Shown here one piece after another: positions 35,801 through 50,800 of a stretch of 64,000 nt of DNA. The stretch covers positions 2,418,001 to 2,482,000 of the forward strand of contig OZ020263.1 in assembly GCA_963971285.1 (NCBI GenBank), read 5' to 3'. The DNA is from Astropecten irregularis (taxonomy: Eukaryota > Echinodermata > Asteroidea > Paxillosida > Astropectinidae). The translations under genes were made by a program, and so were the position numbers. The notes beneath the pieces are model-generated. The model was not told the DNA's origin. It ran no database searches and saw only the letters and a program-made list of their open reading frames with translations. Every line of letters starts with the position of its first letter. Position 1 is the stretch's first letter.

Positions 35801-38800
35801 TTAATCCTAAGCAACAAAAGAAAAGTCAACAGCGCACGCGCACGCAATTGTGAGCATGCGCGCGTTGTTTTGCGCTTGCACTGTTGTGCTTGCGCTGTTG
35901 ATTTGAAGACCGGTTCTCCAAACTCTCCCATTAGTTTGCATTCTTTTATGACCCTCCTCCAAAAACCAACAACAATAACAACAACAACAAGCTATTCCTT
36001 GTAGAAGTTATTGTATTTTGTAATTTTAATGCTTTAGATTTGTTTTTAATCTTTGAACAAAATGAAATGAATTCCGTGAAAGTAGGTTGAAATGCATACA
36101 GGTATACTGTGTCTATACAGTGTAAGTAGGAACTTGGGTGTACACAGTACACAGTGTGTATAAATATATTGACCACTTCAAACCTCTCCAGATTGCTCAC
36201 TGGATGTACCAGCGATGGAATAGACCGCTGTCATCATATTACCCGTGATTGATCACCGTATCACGATGACGACGAGTTGATATGGTCGGTTAATGATTAG
36301 TAGCAAGCATTGAACGTGTACTTCGCAGGGTTACGTTCGTCAAAACAGTTCCCGAATTGCACTTTTAATTTCTTAATTCTCTTGCTGGGTTCATTGAGAA
36401 AAGTTAATAGGAAAAGAACCAATATTACATTGTCATTGCCAGTTTTGAAATATGTTTAAACTGTAATAATCTACAGCATAATTATACACATCTAAGCCGA
36501 TGTCTGAGCTTACTGGCTACGGCTTGATGTTACACACTTGATGTGGTTAGCGGCTGCAACTGTCACCATAGACACGTGTACGCTCAAGCCATAGCCAAAT
36601 AATTTTAAGCACAATCTAATCATAATTGACTTTTTCACTTCCAATGTCTCTGAGTTAATTTTCAACTAAGTTATTATCAACAGGGAAAAAAGACCTGGGG
36701 AAAATTTCATGGAGCTGTTAAGCACAAAAAAATTGCTTAGCACAAAATGTCTTGCTCAATAAAACAAACCATTTGATATTCATGGTCAGCGGGAACAGTA
36801 GCCAAAGAACAATCACTAGTGATACACAAACATTGGAATTTGTTTTTATTATTAGACAGAAATTTCATGATTACCAAATGTTAATGCTAAGCAGGGTTGT
36901 GAAATTGGCCCCAATTCGTTTTCATAAAATGTAATATAGAGCTATATGTATACTGTATGTATTTTAACTCTCCCCCCCCCCCCTAAAAAAAAAGTCTACA
37001 CTGTGAATTTTGATCACAGTGTGTTTTGATCTGTCCCACAAATTATGTCAAAACATGTAATACAATGCTGACTAAACATATACACACCCCTTAAGGCAGG
37101 TCAGCCCTCACCATACAAGTTTTTGGTTTTGTTTCACGTAAACGCTACAGACCGCAATTTTATTGAGAATTTCCCCTCAACCCCCTTTGACAAACGGTGA
37201 TATGGCATTGCATATTTATTTGAATGGCATACTGGTACTCTGAAATGAAAATGTTTTCATATTTAGCAATTGTTAGATCCTTGTTGACACATATTTTGAA
37301 TGTATGACCTCTAATATTTTGGATTTGAGGGTTTAAAGGATAGTCGTTATACAATGCTCTCAAATGGAAGATTTTTTCATTCCCATGTATCTCCCCATTT
37401 TTGTGGGGCTTGAACTTGATTGGTATGTTGCAGAGCAGGCAGATTTCCCATGCTAAATGTATCTTTGAAGCTGTGTTACATTCTCTAATTGGTACATGTG
37501 CCAACAGGTTTTATAACTACATGTACATGTGTACAACATGTACAAACATTTAACATGCTTGGAGTCCTGATGTTTCGATCGTAGAGGGGTCTTTCCTGCT
37601 AGGATCGAAATGTCAAAGTTTCAGGTCATTGGTTTGGTTGATGAGCAGTTTCAACAGTTTATTGCCAAGTAAATTTGTATGATAGAAAGACAATTAAAAA
37701 AGAATCTACTAAAGAGTGATGTTCAAAAATACCCTGAAGACCCTTTGCTTATCTTGAGCAATTTTCCTACCAAAAGGGCCTTACCTGTCTTTCCCTGTTG
37801 TTGATTTCATCCCAATTTTGTTGAAAAAAACATCTTGTACTTAAAAAATGCTGAGAAATATTACATTTGAATAAGTTTGTATGAAATAATTGGCCTGTAA
37901 CGTTGAGAGAGATAATAGTGATGAATAGAAGCTAGTTGGTGATTTTTCCGGATCGGTTGTGAGCCGTTAATACTGTAAATCCCTCAAAAGACTTCCTGCT
38001 TGGCGCTTACGTCATTGAAGATTTATAATCCTATAACTGTACCTCATTTACGTTCTCGCTCGTTCGTCTCATTCTGCTGAGTAGCCTGGATTATTGCCGC
38101 TCAATTACACGCAGTGGTCAAGAAGAAAAGAACGGAAAAAAAAAGCCGTGTGTATGCCGGGACTGTAAATGGCGGCCCATTATTTTGTAACCGATCTCCC
38201 TGTCTTCATTCATGGTTCCAGCATCGGGAAGCTTGTCTGATCTTGTGGCCCCCCTGGGGGGAGGGGGAGGGGGGAGCAGTGAATGAGTCAAATTAGCGTT
38301 GGCTAGTCACGCTTACATTCGTCTTGTGGCGCATTCTTAATTAATGTTTATATACGGCGGATTCTGGCACGGTTATTATGTTTTTGATGTATCGTTTTCC
38401 CCCCCGCAGACCAAATAGAATAAGAAAATGGTAATTTTCTTGCTCGTCTTTTTCCTGCTCACCCTCTGGAAACACAGAAATCTTTTTTATTATCCAGCTT
38501 TGATGAAGTAAAGTTATATTAAAAGGAACTTTGACATCTGCTTTTTCAGAACTGCTGTTTCCTCCTTAATATAAAACCTGTACAAAATGAATCTGGAAAA
38601 TTGAGGGGAACAAATTTTACGGCTAGAGAAATACTGTGGCTGTTTTTCACTGTTTTCTCAAAAAGTGGGCACTGTATGGAACTGACATTTTCACAGATGA
38701 CTGCTGCTGTATCTGTCTTGATATTTTTGCCCATGAATCTGTATTTCTTTGACAAAAACCAAAGTATGATATTACTTTTTAAGCTAGAATGATGATGACG

Positions 38801-41800
38801 GGTCGGTCCTTGGATGAATCTGGGTCCATCGCCCCTGTCTTCTTCACTCGTTTGTTGCCGTGACAGCCAACCCAGCAAGTTCTCGGAGACAAAAGCCAAT
38901 TTGTGGCTTCGCTCCATGCTCATGTTGTCACATCATGCAGAGTAGGGAATGGGGGGAAATGTTATTGCAACTGGCTTTAATAGCCGAGAGGATACTCGTC
39001 CGTGTCAGATTTGATAGATGTGCAGATTCTGATGTGGACGTGTTATCCCATAATCCTACCATGTCAAATCAAATCTCCCTTTACAGATGGACTCAAAATT
39101 GCTTTTTGGTCGATGAAAATTTTCAAATGCACTGTTTTACACTGTAATCTTGATATTTGCATTGTGTGGAGTCCTTGCAGAAAGCAGTGTCTTCTTTTTG
39201 GACTTTTGACTTTTGGAAGTTCCAATGGAGTAATATAGAATTTGCCCATGCATGCATTCACATAATGATACATTCAATACATTGTTGTACTGCATAAGCT
39301 TTTAAAATAACAAATATAATAAAAATGTTCAAAATTTACTCTTTTAAGAAAAATTCTCCGAACCCTAGTTGTACCAGTAGCATGATGTCTTTATCAATTC
39401 AAGCGAAGGAAAATTTTTTTTTAATAATGTCAACCACCCATAATTGTAATTGCGATGTGGACAACATGAACGTAAATGTAATGTAATGTAGGTGAAATGG
39501 TTCTGCATTTTGTTACGAGTCGTACTACACCTCCTGTTAGTCATCGTGAAATCACAATCATGGTCGCTATCATTTGGGTGCCGGAGATATATCTAGGTGA
39601 TATGACCTTGTCAGACTCGGAATAGAGAGAGAAGAAAAAAATATTACGATGGCGGTAAAGAACAAAAACCCATGCTGGGTTAATTTCCTGAATGTAATTA
39701 TACGAGTATCATTGAGACCCAGTTATTCTAATCATGTACAATATTGTATACACCTTCCTGTTGGTGCCGTGTTCAGCGTGTGCATTGCTCCAATTTTTTT
39801 TTGTAAACTGAGGGACGGAGATGGAGGGGGAGGGGGAGGGGGAAAATGAATTAGCACTGAGGGGAAATATGGATTGATACAGAGGGGGAACAGGTGACGC
39901 TCGGTGTGCTGGAAGGACAGACAGGGGCCCCGGCCGGGTGCTTATTGGGTTAGACACTCCGATAATGGCAGCCAGAAGAAAACTGGAATAAGCTGGACCG
40001 ACCGGCTGGAAGGATACAGGACTAGTAAGGGGGAGATGGGGCAGGGAGGGGGTTGGCGGGGTTCTTCACCGGGGAGGGGACAGACTCGACATGGCAAGAG
40101 GAGAAGCTCCTTACGTCAATTCGGAAGAGGACTTGAGGATGTTTTCTCCGCGAGATGTTCGAGGAAACTGGAAACTTAATAAAAACAAAACTGTATCCGA
40201 ACGAAGATCATGCACTCAGGGTTCGGGGACCTTAAATAGAAAAAATCTCAAGGAAAACTCTGAGAAAAATGAGGTTAAGGTTTTGGAGTTTGTGGTTGAA
40301 GACATAATTTTTTGAGAGTTTTAGATTTATGGAATGGGACTCGGAGGTTGAGAGCTCAAGGACTTTTCAGGGATGCACTGAAAGGAGGTCCGGATTGCAA
40401 ACAGACACGCTCGATAGCTGGTGGATCGTCTTGTTTTAGTCTCCGGGTTGTTTGGGTTTGAGGAAATTGATTGAAGGATTCGCGAAGAAGACACTACATG
40501 GCCTGTGGGTTATATGGGTCTTCTTAGCAGGTCGATGAAAACAACGAGAGTTCTCTTGCTGCTTGAAAGTTGGAGCGGTATCGAGTTTGTCGGGAGCCGG
40601 TCTGACTTAGGGATGTTTTCGGTACAAAAAGGAACGAGATAGAAGAGAAAACTTGTAGGAAATCTGAACATCGAATGGATGAAAGCCAGAAATATTGATA
40701 TTTATTGATGATGAAAAGATTGTGGCGAGGGGGGACACAATAGTGTCTTTCTAGGAGTGCAAGACTTTTGAGGGTTGGAGGCCATGTTTGAAAGGAAACC
40801 GACATTTTCAATTTTCCAGACAAGAGATGGAAACCGGATAGGTTGGAGAATCATTTTCCTCACCAATTGGTCTTTTGGATTTGGTGAAATTTGAGGATGG
40901 AGGACAAACAAAATTTGAGATGCCTCGGCCGGCCAAAAAAGATGGATGATCGAATTCGGTGTGGGTCTGAGGAGCTGAAATCAGGACAAGAGCTATAGCT
41001 GGAAGAGTCGAGACGAGAATTGGCCGTTGTTTGACGCAGACGGCCAAAAAGATAATTGAATTTGCTCTGCTCAATGGGAATGAGATGAAAATTGAATGGA
41101 TTTGTGGTATGTTGGGTCTATTTGATCAAGTTTAAAAAAAGAGATTCAATGACATTTGGACTTTTTAAGAAATTAACTTTGACTTTTCGACAAAAAGAGT
41201 GGCTGTATCGGGTGACAACAATTGAATGTTTGCGGTGGGTGGTTTACCGGTTATAGTGGAAGCTGGTTTGCACAGCTAAAGACTAATGTATGAGTCTGTA
41301 AGAATTTCATTACTGCGCTTGTGGACTGCACCTACAGACTACAAACTCTTGGCTCTTTGGGAAAACCCAGAGTACCATTGTAGGCCCATGTAAACCCTTA
41401 TCGCTAATCCCTGCTGAATGGGTAAAGATTATCCCCATTCTGTAGTGAGCTGCCAGCTCTTACTGTACGGAGTATTAATACGACACCCCAAGTTCAGTGA
41501 CACCTAGCATATTCTGTTTACCTCTCAGGACCGGGTTAAGGTTATCATAACATGAATATATTATGCATCTTGATTAAATTTGCTGAAAAATGCAGAAATT
41601 AGACAAAATTAAACAAGTAGTCATAATCTGATATGTCATAACAGGATCTGTTCTCTATCTCATGAAACCTGAGATCTTAAAAATTTTCAGGAAATTTGGA
41701 TGTGATTTTAGAAGCGACGAAACATTGGTACGTCGCATCGCATCGATGAAGCTTACAGATACCATGCAAGCTTAATTACCCATGTCTCTCCCCTCCGTCT

Positions 41801-44800
41801 CACGTCTGTCTGGGTCTGTGTTGGGGTTGTGGTGGTTTGTTTAGGGAGTGACTAATAAGGGGGACGGGACAGGCCCCTCGATCCCGGCCGTGTTTTTCCA
41901 GGGCCTTGCAGGGGTGGAGGAGGGGAGAGTCTACCCTCCCCTTCCCCTCCCAACCTTAATCCCCCTCAGACTGTTGTTTTTCCATCGTGACTCAATCTAA
42001 TAATAGCCGTTCCGGACTTCATTGCCGTAGAATGACCGTGTTTATTGTCAAGTCTGTAGGGGGTTTGGAAAGGCGGGAAGGGCGAAGGGGGTTACTGCCG
42101 ATGATGCGGTTTGACGATGCGATTTTTGTATACTTGTCCAATCCCTTGTTGATGGGATGTACTGTAGTCGATGGGATAGCATTGATGACCGCCGAGAGAA
42201 GATTTTTGACCGCTGGCTTTGTGCTGCCGCAGCGGCTGGTCTGCAGAGATTGGATTTGTTGTTACCAGACCGATGAGGTGATGACGTCACTGGAAGACCA
42301 CAGGGTTATTTAATCCTATCACGGATTGCATTGCCTTTGAGCAGAGTAGGGCTATTGCACAAGGGGGAATGCGGCACGGACGACTACTGATTTGTTTTTC
42401 AGGAAATGCTCAAGTCTGCTGCATTTCATTTCGCCCATCGTGCCCGACCATTGTTGGTCAAACTGTTTTCTCGTCATAATACAGTGTACGTGTCATTTAG
42501 CGCACTGCAACTGCAGAGATGACCCCATTAAACCTTATGTGAGCTGATCAATTGTCTTTTAGAAATGTTCCGAGATGGGAGGGTCCGATGTTCCTCTCCT
42601 AATAAAAGATCTATCTCAACAAATTTTTAGCCTGTGAGAAATATTTTTTTCTAGGATTGAAGCCCTAAGAAAGAGATCCTAGGATCAAAACATCAGGTCT
42701 TTCTATTAAACTCTGAGAATTGTATATTCTGGGCCATTTTTCTTTCTGTAAATTTTGTAAGGTTTTGCCAACTGGTGTAAAAAATCTGGTGTAAAACGTC
42801 AATGACATGTTTGCAAGAAATAGGCTTAATATCTGGTTTTTATTACTGGAGTTTTGCAGGTCATATTCATTTTGTACTAGGTTTACTATTCAAGTAGAAT
42901 TCGCGGTCAGAAGGGTATTTATATTTATTATGTTTTTTTTTTACAGAAAATGGGAAAACCACTTTTGACACATTTGCCCATTTTCCCTTCAAATTGTAAA
43001 CCACGACATAATATTAAAACAGATCAGCAATAATGACACACAAAACTGAAACCTCTGTGAGGATAACGTCAATTGCATTATGAACGGACAGCTGAAAATT
43101 ATTAGATTAACTCCTATTAATCATTAAATTAACTTCAAATTTTGCTATCTGGGAGATCTGCAATGACGCAGTGTGCAAGAAAGGATTAGTCATCCTTTAC
43201 TGTGAAAACAGAGTTTTCAGACAGGCTTAGCAAGCCCTGGTAACCGGCCAAATTTCAATGTAGTGCAATGCTTTTGGCTGGTACTTTGTTAATTTGCTTA
43301 GCATGAGAGCTTAAGCCGAGCTTATATATTTTTTATCTGTGAAATGGGGCCAAGGTTACCCGTACAAGGTAACACGATACAGTCTTCATTACAGCAACCC
43401 TAGACCGATCCTAATCGAGGCTTGTTTTTTCAGTCCCCTCCATTTTGTATTGATCGTGGTAAGCGCTTGCCTTTGAGGAAGATTTATTTAAGCGATCCAT
43501 ACGCGCCAGACCTCGCTTTACTTTATTTTTAATTGAAACTAAATTGGCAAACATTGGGTCTCCTTCTTGTGCGTAGCGAGGCCAAATAAGTAATTTATAT
43601 TCACGGTCTGCACAAATTGCATCCGTTCCTTTTTTTCATAGGAGTGTAATGGCATGTTAGTTGAACAATTTGACTGTTGTTTAAATAACGTCCCTGTTCA
43701 GGGCTGTGATCTTTCTCAATGAAGAATTTTTTTTTCAACCAATGATAAGAGATAGTAAATGCTTTTAAAACAAAAGAAAAAAAACCCAGTAATCAAGTGC
43801 TCATCTTCATTTTGAAATGAAGTACTCAATAATGAATATGCCAGGATCTACAGAAATTGTCTGTTAGTGGTCGTTCGTTATAGTGAACAATGTTCAGCAA
43901 GCCTATACATTGTACATGAAAATTGGGAGCCAAGGATCGATGTTCGGTATAGCCGAATGTTTGGTATAGCGGTGTTCGTTATCGTGGCGTTCCACTGTAC
44001 TAGACTTGAAGAGAATCAGTGGAGTAGATTTGGGAAAGGGGGAAGCAGAATTCAGTTATTGGATATAAAGGGCAAAGGGAAAAGGTCCTCTTTGACTCTT
44101 TCTGATAATCTCCAAGATTTGTTTCTCGTTTCATGGACTCGGCCAGCCAAAATATTTGAACATGGAGGCTCCTGCCTCCCCTGGATTGAAAACATCGGCC
44201 CCTGGACCCTTAGCATTTGGATACCATCTGTGGGATTGACTTGACTGTGAGGATTTTGATCTGCGAGCTAACTTACAACATATGTACAGAGACAAGCTCA
44301 AGTGCTAGGCCCAAATTCCTTCCGGGTGTTTCTTTTTGATTGCCGATAAGAATATTGTGTCTTCGCTCGTCTTGTTTTGCTTTCTTGAAATCCCTGTGAA
44401 AATTCTTTATGAATAGGGGAAATTGTGGCAGTTTTGTATGTGCAGTTTTTTTTCTAGAGGTCATATTGTACAAGTGTCCAATAGCTTTGTATGGTGCTAA
44501 ATTTAAGGGGGAGAGTTTATATAATTTGAGTTTTATTCAAAAATATTTATTCATATTCAAAATTAATATTGCTTGGGAGTTTGGAGAGCCTTTGAGAAAG
44601 ATCCTGTTCGGATCAAAACGTCAGGTCCTCCTATAAACTCCAAGCATTATTTAGGTCGATGAGCAATTTGCTGCAGTTTATTACTTGTACATTCAAAATT
44701 CATATTCATAGTTGTGCAGCAATTGGGTTGTTTTTTCCTTGCTCCATTTTATCCATCCATAGTTCGTTCTTGTTGTATAGACGCACGGTTTCATATAAAA

Positions 44801-47800
44801 TATTCTTCCCCACCTCCCCACTCCCAAGAAAAAAGTGCAACTCAGATGTTCCGAAGCAAGAAATCAATTTCAGGAAGTGACCTTTTCTGAAAATGTACTC
44901 TACTCAGAAAGACCATTCCCCCCCCCCCCAACAAATAAAAAGGGGAAAAAAGAAAGAACTGACGAAAAAAAGACTGGTCATCGCTCTTGGCAACAGTATC
45001 TTTTTACCGGGATACTCCAAATCAAATTCAGACCATTCCTCACGGACACATCAATGAATATGGATTTTTGTTTTCAGAAATCAGTCGCAACGGTGGGAAG
45101 AAGCTTGCCAGGACCAAACGGGCGATCGCAGCAAGAGCTGTGATGGTCACGAACAGTAGGTCTAAAGAAGAGACAATGACTCATCCTCTAGAGCTGATAG
45201 CAAGTGTTTGCCTCTCGGTTTCGAGGATGAAGAAGAAAAAAACGAGAGGTGTAAAAAAAAAAACCAGGAGGAGAAGAAGAGATTGGAAATGAAATATGAT
45301 GAAAATTGAGCTTGAGATTCCCAAGCGATTCTCAGATGGGAAACTCTATCTGGAGATTTAAGTATTAGCAATCAAAGCACGCACTGCCTAGGAATTGAGG
45401 TATAACGCTGGCTGGCAACGTCGTGAAATTAGTGTTGCCGCGAGGGCGCTGTGGAGGTCCTCAGGGCTACCCGGATCCGTCCAGATCGTAGAGGGGGAGG
45501 AGGAATGCGTCATCCTTTCGTTTTCGTTTTTTGTCAAGTAATAATGATCGTAATCCCTGGCCATTATTAGAATAAAAAATTTGAAAAATAGAGAAAGGAT
45601 AGTACAAAATGTGCAAGGGGGCAAAGATGGGCGTGTTTTTGCAAAGCCGGCTGGGGCTGTGAACCAGTCTTAAAAACTGGTATCCTGGGGGGTTTATAAG
45701 GTTGGTAGCAGCTTAATGACCGAGCAGGGGATACAAGGGTTGGGCTGAATGGAATAAATAGCTCTAGGTGGAATGAGTACTTTTCGGCTGCACATGATGG
45801 TTTACTTAGGCGGATATTAATACATTGCTCTCAGCATAGGATTAGACTCGCAATTGTAACATCGCATCATGCATTGCATTGGGCACAAAGTTATATTTTT
45901 GTTTGGTACATGAACAGCATCTGGATGCCTCAGTTAACATACCTTTCAGTTAATGCTGAATGCGTATGGACGATTTGTCAATCTAATAGTCCAATCTAAT
46001 AATTAAGCTCTGATCAGCTGAGCCCAGTTGCGTTTCTGCACAGTTGACGACTGGTTGACTTTAATTCTGCTTTAATTGGTCATTAGTTCCCGGACCTTCT
46101 TTTAATTACAGTGTGCAATCACGTAGACCATTATCTTCAGGTTGATGACTTTGTGCTCACTATTTGCATACACATTGCATAAATTTGCATAACTTTTGCA
46201 TAAATTTGCATCTTCTTTTTAAGTATATGATTTGCATTGAAAACCAATTTACTTAAATAATGTTGATCAGATGACATTGTCATTACCGAGTAGGGTTACA
46301 TTTCTGAATTTATTGAAAACAAAAGCTCTGATTATTTCTCTCTGTTTTTGTTTTGTTTTTTTGGGGGGAGGACAAGCCTAATTTGCATAATTGTTTGTAT
46401 TTATTACATCTTGGTAAAGATATTGGGCCTAGGTAGTGATAGGAACACAGGGCCAAAGGTCAAAGGGCAGTAGTCTTCAGGAGAAAAAGCTGTTGGCAGT
46501 TGGTACATGTACAGGACACACCTTTGTTCCTTTTGGGTTGTTCTGGTTTTTTGTTCTTATTTATACGATCTCCGGACTACGTGCAACTAGACTCTTACCT
46601 CTCTGTGATGCAACCGGAGCTAGCCGGCATTGACCCCTCCGGAGTGAAATGTATTAAATGAGCAATCTTGGTCCCTGTTCGCATCACTCATCATTATCCT
46701 GGCAGTCTAATATTTCCTCTGCCTCATTCTGTGTTAGGGAAATCACGTGACCCTTACCTTCACCCCCCCCCCCTCTCTCTCTCTCTATTACCTACTCCCC
46801 CCCCCCCCTACCACCAATACCAGGGACCAGAGGAAATCACTGCTGTAGGCCCAACGGTGTGACATTTAGAGTACGTCGTTTGTGATCATATCTGGAGCGT
46901 GGAGATGGGAGGCATCTGGCTTCATGTGGCCATGTCATGACTAGATACTCATACACAAGACCTAGTTCCCTCCTAGGCTATGCAGACACAAACCGGCACT
47001 GTTATAGTCTCCTTAGCATCCTCCAGTATGTTGTTTTTAACAGTCGGTTTATTTCAAAGTCTCTTCCACCATTTACCAGAGAAAATGTCCACTTTTAATA
47101 TTCTTCTTCTTCTAGTCTTCCAAGTAAGACTTGAGTTTTGACCACTGGAACCTTTAAAAAAACAAAACTTTCTGTTGAAAAATTTCAAATCGACTATAAA
47201 GAAATTGGCTGGAATTGTTTCACAAATTTCGTTGGGGGAGAGAAATAATTTCTTGATTTCTTGTGTATCATATTTCTTCTCATTGTTTTGAATATAACTT
47301 TGAATTTTTTTTATGGTGGCGCACTATTTTGAAATTCCCGTATTCTGTCCGGGATCAAAGCATCTGGCCAGCCATACAAATTTAAAATTTTTTTATAATT
47401 GGAGGCATTGAAGGATTAAATTAGAGGATTTTAATCAGCGAATTGGTCCATTGATTTTATTTGTTCATATCAACTGAGTACCTCATGTATTTATGTGTAC
47501 ATGAAAACTAGCTGAGTACAATGATTGTCAGTGCAGATTGCTGTTTGAAACGGCATGTTGGTGTAACCTTTTGGCAGATTCTATTTAACCGCCGAGCGAT
47601 GAGGACTAATAGTCCAATTTTCTTGGGTTTAATTGACCGGAGGAAATAATTAGCGAGTGGTTTAAGTCCAGCGGGAGATGCGCGTTGGAGAGATAATGAT
47701 TAGATTAAAGAACCGATGCAGGCAGATGGAGAAAGGAAATTGTGGACGTTGACTTCGTTACCGTCTGGTGTTTGGGAATTTTATGCCGGCTGCAAATGTG

Positions 47801-50800
47801 GAAATCAAAAATAGGGTGCGTTGTGAGAAGGAGTGATGTTACATTTGTAGGGATAAAATTTTTCAGGATTGTTTTTTGTTTTTGTCTCTGTTTTGGTTTT
47901 GTCTCAGGCTGTGTATAAAGGTATAGAAAAGTGTGTATTGTATGCCCACTGCCAGCTGTTTTCATATTTTTTTATCATTGGTGAATCTCATCTCTGCAAT
48001 TTGAATGAATGTTTATTCATTTGCAGTGGAATTCACCATTATACTACCTATGTCTGACATGATAAATGAATACAAGTAATAAACTGCTGCAAACTGCACA
48101 TCAGACAAAATGATCCGAAATATCAAATGCTTGGAGAATAGGATGGTCTGACATGTTTCGATCCTAGCAGGATCTTTCTCAAAGGCTAAAAATAAATGAA
48201 CATAACTAAGTGTGAACCAAGCTGAGTATTGCCACAGCACCTGGATATAATTTCGTGAAGGGTGAAGCCATTGCTATAAACCCATACAGGCACCAGTTTG
48301 GCAATTCTTTGAAAAAAAACCAAGTCCTACACAATGGCAGTATTTGCTTTCTTCAGGCAGGATATACTGAGTACGTAAAGTTCCAAGTTCATGCCATTGG
48401 GATTCAAATTGCCCTCAAAGGACTTAATGCTCTTCATACATTTTCCCTTCTTATCGTTCACTTCTCGGTGGCAGTCAGAACCTATCATTGTGGTGTATAA
48501 AAACGCGAGGCAGTTAAATGCTCAGAATACTCGTCTGTTATTGTTGTGTTCAACCATTTCGATTTTGAGTTGGTATGACCTGCCATGCCTACATTTCATG
48601 GTTTTCACAATGGTTGATAGCGTTGGCCGTTTATCTCAATGTTTTGATTTTTTTTCCACACTCTAACTTCCTTTCTGAAGTCACATTGATCCCTAGGTGA
48701 AAGCCCCATCCGGTTCTCCTTACATACAAAACAAGTTCCCACGATTTGTCAAAGTCTAGCCCCCCCCCCCCCCCACCTCCAAACCCTTCACTTTCTGCAT
48801 TATGCTATCTTGAACAAAGGATTGCATTGTGAGCGTCGAGAGAAAGTGGTTACCATGACGAGCGTCAGGCGGGGAGCAGATGAAAGATGAAAATGCAGCC
48901 ATTTGGAAATGTTCTGCAGGGGAGGGGGGAGGGGGGGTGCAGCGCCCCGCTGTCAACGTGCCGATCGCATCTGAATGAAGGCGCTTGTGTTCTCTCGATT
49001 TCAACTTCAAAATGTTGTCTCATCTGATAAATTTGAAACAAAAAAAGAATACACGTAATAAACTTCACTGCTAACTGCTCATCAACCAAAATAATGACCT
49101 GAAATGTATAAACATATATAAAAAGAAAAGAATACGGTGTTCAGGAGGTCGCTGGTTCGAGTTCTGCTCCAGTAATTTTTCTTTGTTCACCTTTCAATGA
49201 CTTATAATTCAGTCAGTTTCCCTTGTGGTTATTTGATAAAAAAGAAAAGAAGATGAATGGCCCCACTTCCAGGTCACAAAGTCACGTAATGTCTTTGAAA
49301 ACTCTGCATGAAAAGGCTTTTGTCCCTCTCCTTGGCCTTTTGTGAGCAGTTTATAGAGGATTTACAGCTCTGTTACAGCTGCAGATAAGTTAAATTTGAA
49401 ACAGAACATGTTGCTGACAGTTGCTCTGTCATAATTTGATTGACAGATGCCGGTGTCTAATCATGTCATTTTGTGGGAAGGGAAAGGCCGCTAGGCAGGG
49501 AAATACACTGTTATTTTTGACTGTTTGATTTCGTTGGTGGTAAAAGTCTGAACTTGAGCAGCAAAAATGAATGATGCATTTTGTTCTTGTCTGGCTTGAG
49601 GCCAATTTTGTCTTCTTTCTCTCGGTGACTTAGCCTGACAGTTGTCAGAGTGGTAATTGTGTGGCCGGCCGGGCGTACATTGTATGTTCAGTAATGGGTA
49701 TTTCCTTGAAGGTCAAGGAGGCCAGGTTAATGGTTAGAGATAATTGTACTCCGACATGGAAGAAGATCTCTTTACCATGTGTCCATGACAGGGTCTCTGA
49801 ATACCTAGACTGCTCAACAGTCCGCTGCCAGTTTCATGTTCGGGAGGGAGGGGGGAGGGGGGTTTGAGTTGAGGTGAATGATACATGAACCCATTCACAG
49901 CATCCTCTCACAACTGCTTCGCTCTAGGTGTTTTTGGTGTCTGTTGGGAGCCTCTCAAATGATGTGGTGTAGCTGTTAAATTGTGGTTATCAATTATGTT
50001 TCTAGCAGAGAGCCGATTGGATGACGCATTGGATGGGAACTTTTCGAGGAGATGTTAATGCTGGCGATCTTTGGACTGTAATGCCGGAGCTTCGTCTTTG
50101 GTTCTGAAATGGTCCAGTGTCTTGGCTGTTTTGTTTTTCTTTTCGGCCGACTCTCTGAGATTTGAATGATGGCGGGACAGGGTACATCGGAGAGGTGTAG
50201 CGAAGACGGGCCCTGTCAGGCCCTGACTTTGGCCAACCCCTGGGCCCTCTGTCTGGCCAGTAGTCTTGGCATGAGTGAGGTCCGTCAGTCCTCGGGTGAT
50301 GACGGGGAGAAGAATCAGAGGTCAGAGAACGGATCGCCGCTCAAAACGTGGTGCGGGAAGATGGGCCTTGTCAAGCTCTTCCTCCGCAAGGCACAGCCGT
50401 TTTATTACCTTGAAATTGCTGGGGACTGTGTCAGCCTCTCGGGTAAGTTGGTTCGGGAAGGGATGAAGGAACTGATGAAGTTGCTGTCTGTGTACCCATG
50501 TCTAAAAGTGAAGTTTTTTTGCTTGTCTTCTGTACCAGTCCGTCATGCCCTTGACGATCCTTGTCTTCTTATCTTTGATGTCTGTCACTCCGTGAGTCTG
50601 TGAGTTGGTCTGTCCATCTTATTGTCTTTCTTTGTCACAGTTGTCTTTGTCATTGCTTGTGTATTCTTTGTCCTCTCTTATTCACATCTCAGATTTTGAA
50701 GTTCTTTCTTCATTGCAGCAAGCTGAACAGATGTTGATGCATTTGTATCAATTGGTATGATGTATCAGCAGCTAGTGACTTTATCCCTCAGTTTGATGTG

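Larger units (their letters stand above)
15541..50165 (+). other. Long DLG5 intron 2 (about 35 kb), repeat-rich
   Basis: Between exon 2 and the next firm exon at 50899 lie about 35.3 kb, or 34.6 kb to exon B. I find no host gene nested here on either strand. ORFs are short and lie in AT-rich or repeat DNA. Contents are the repeats listed separately, a transposase relic at 27.7-28.2 kb and one candidate cassette exon at 45,078. Stretches without any named feature, such as 18.95-21.1, 24.1-27.3, 30.5-32.8, 37.7-42.6 and 45.2-47.8 kb, show only AT-rich sequence with G- or C-runs. Confidence 0.7.

Noticed and set aside
37160-37504. 114-codon minus-strand ORF
   Set aside because: Lies in AT-rich intron with no domain, splice context or coding bias.
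43225-43350. Another copy of the GGCCAATTTCAT element
   Set aside because: Only isolated GCTTAGCA and CCAAATTTCA words match; the block order is not kept.
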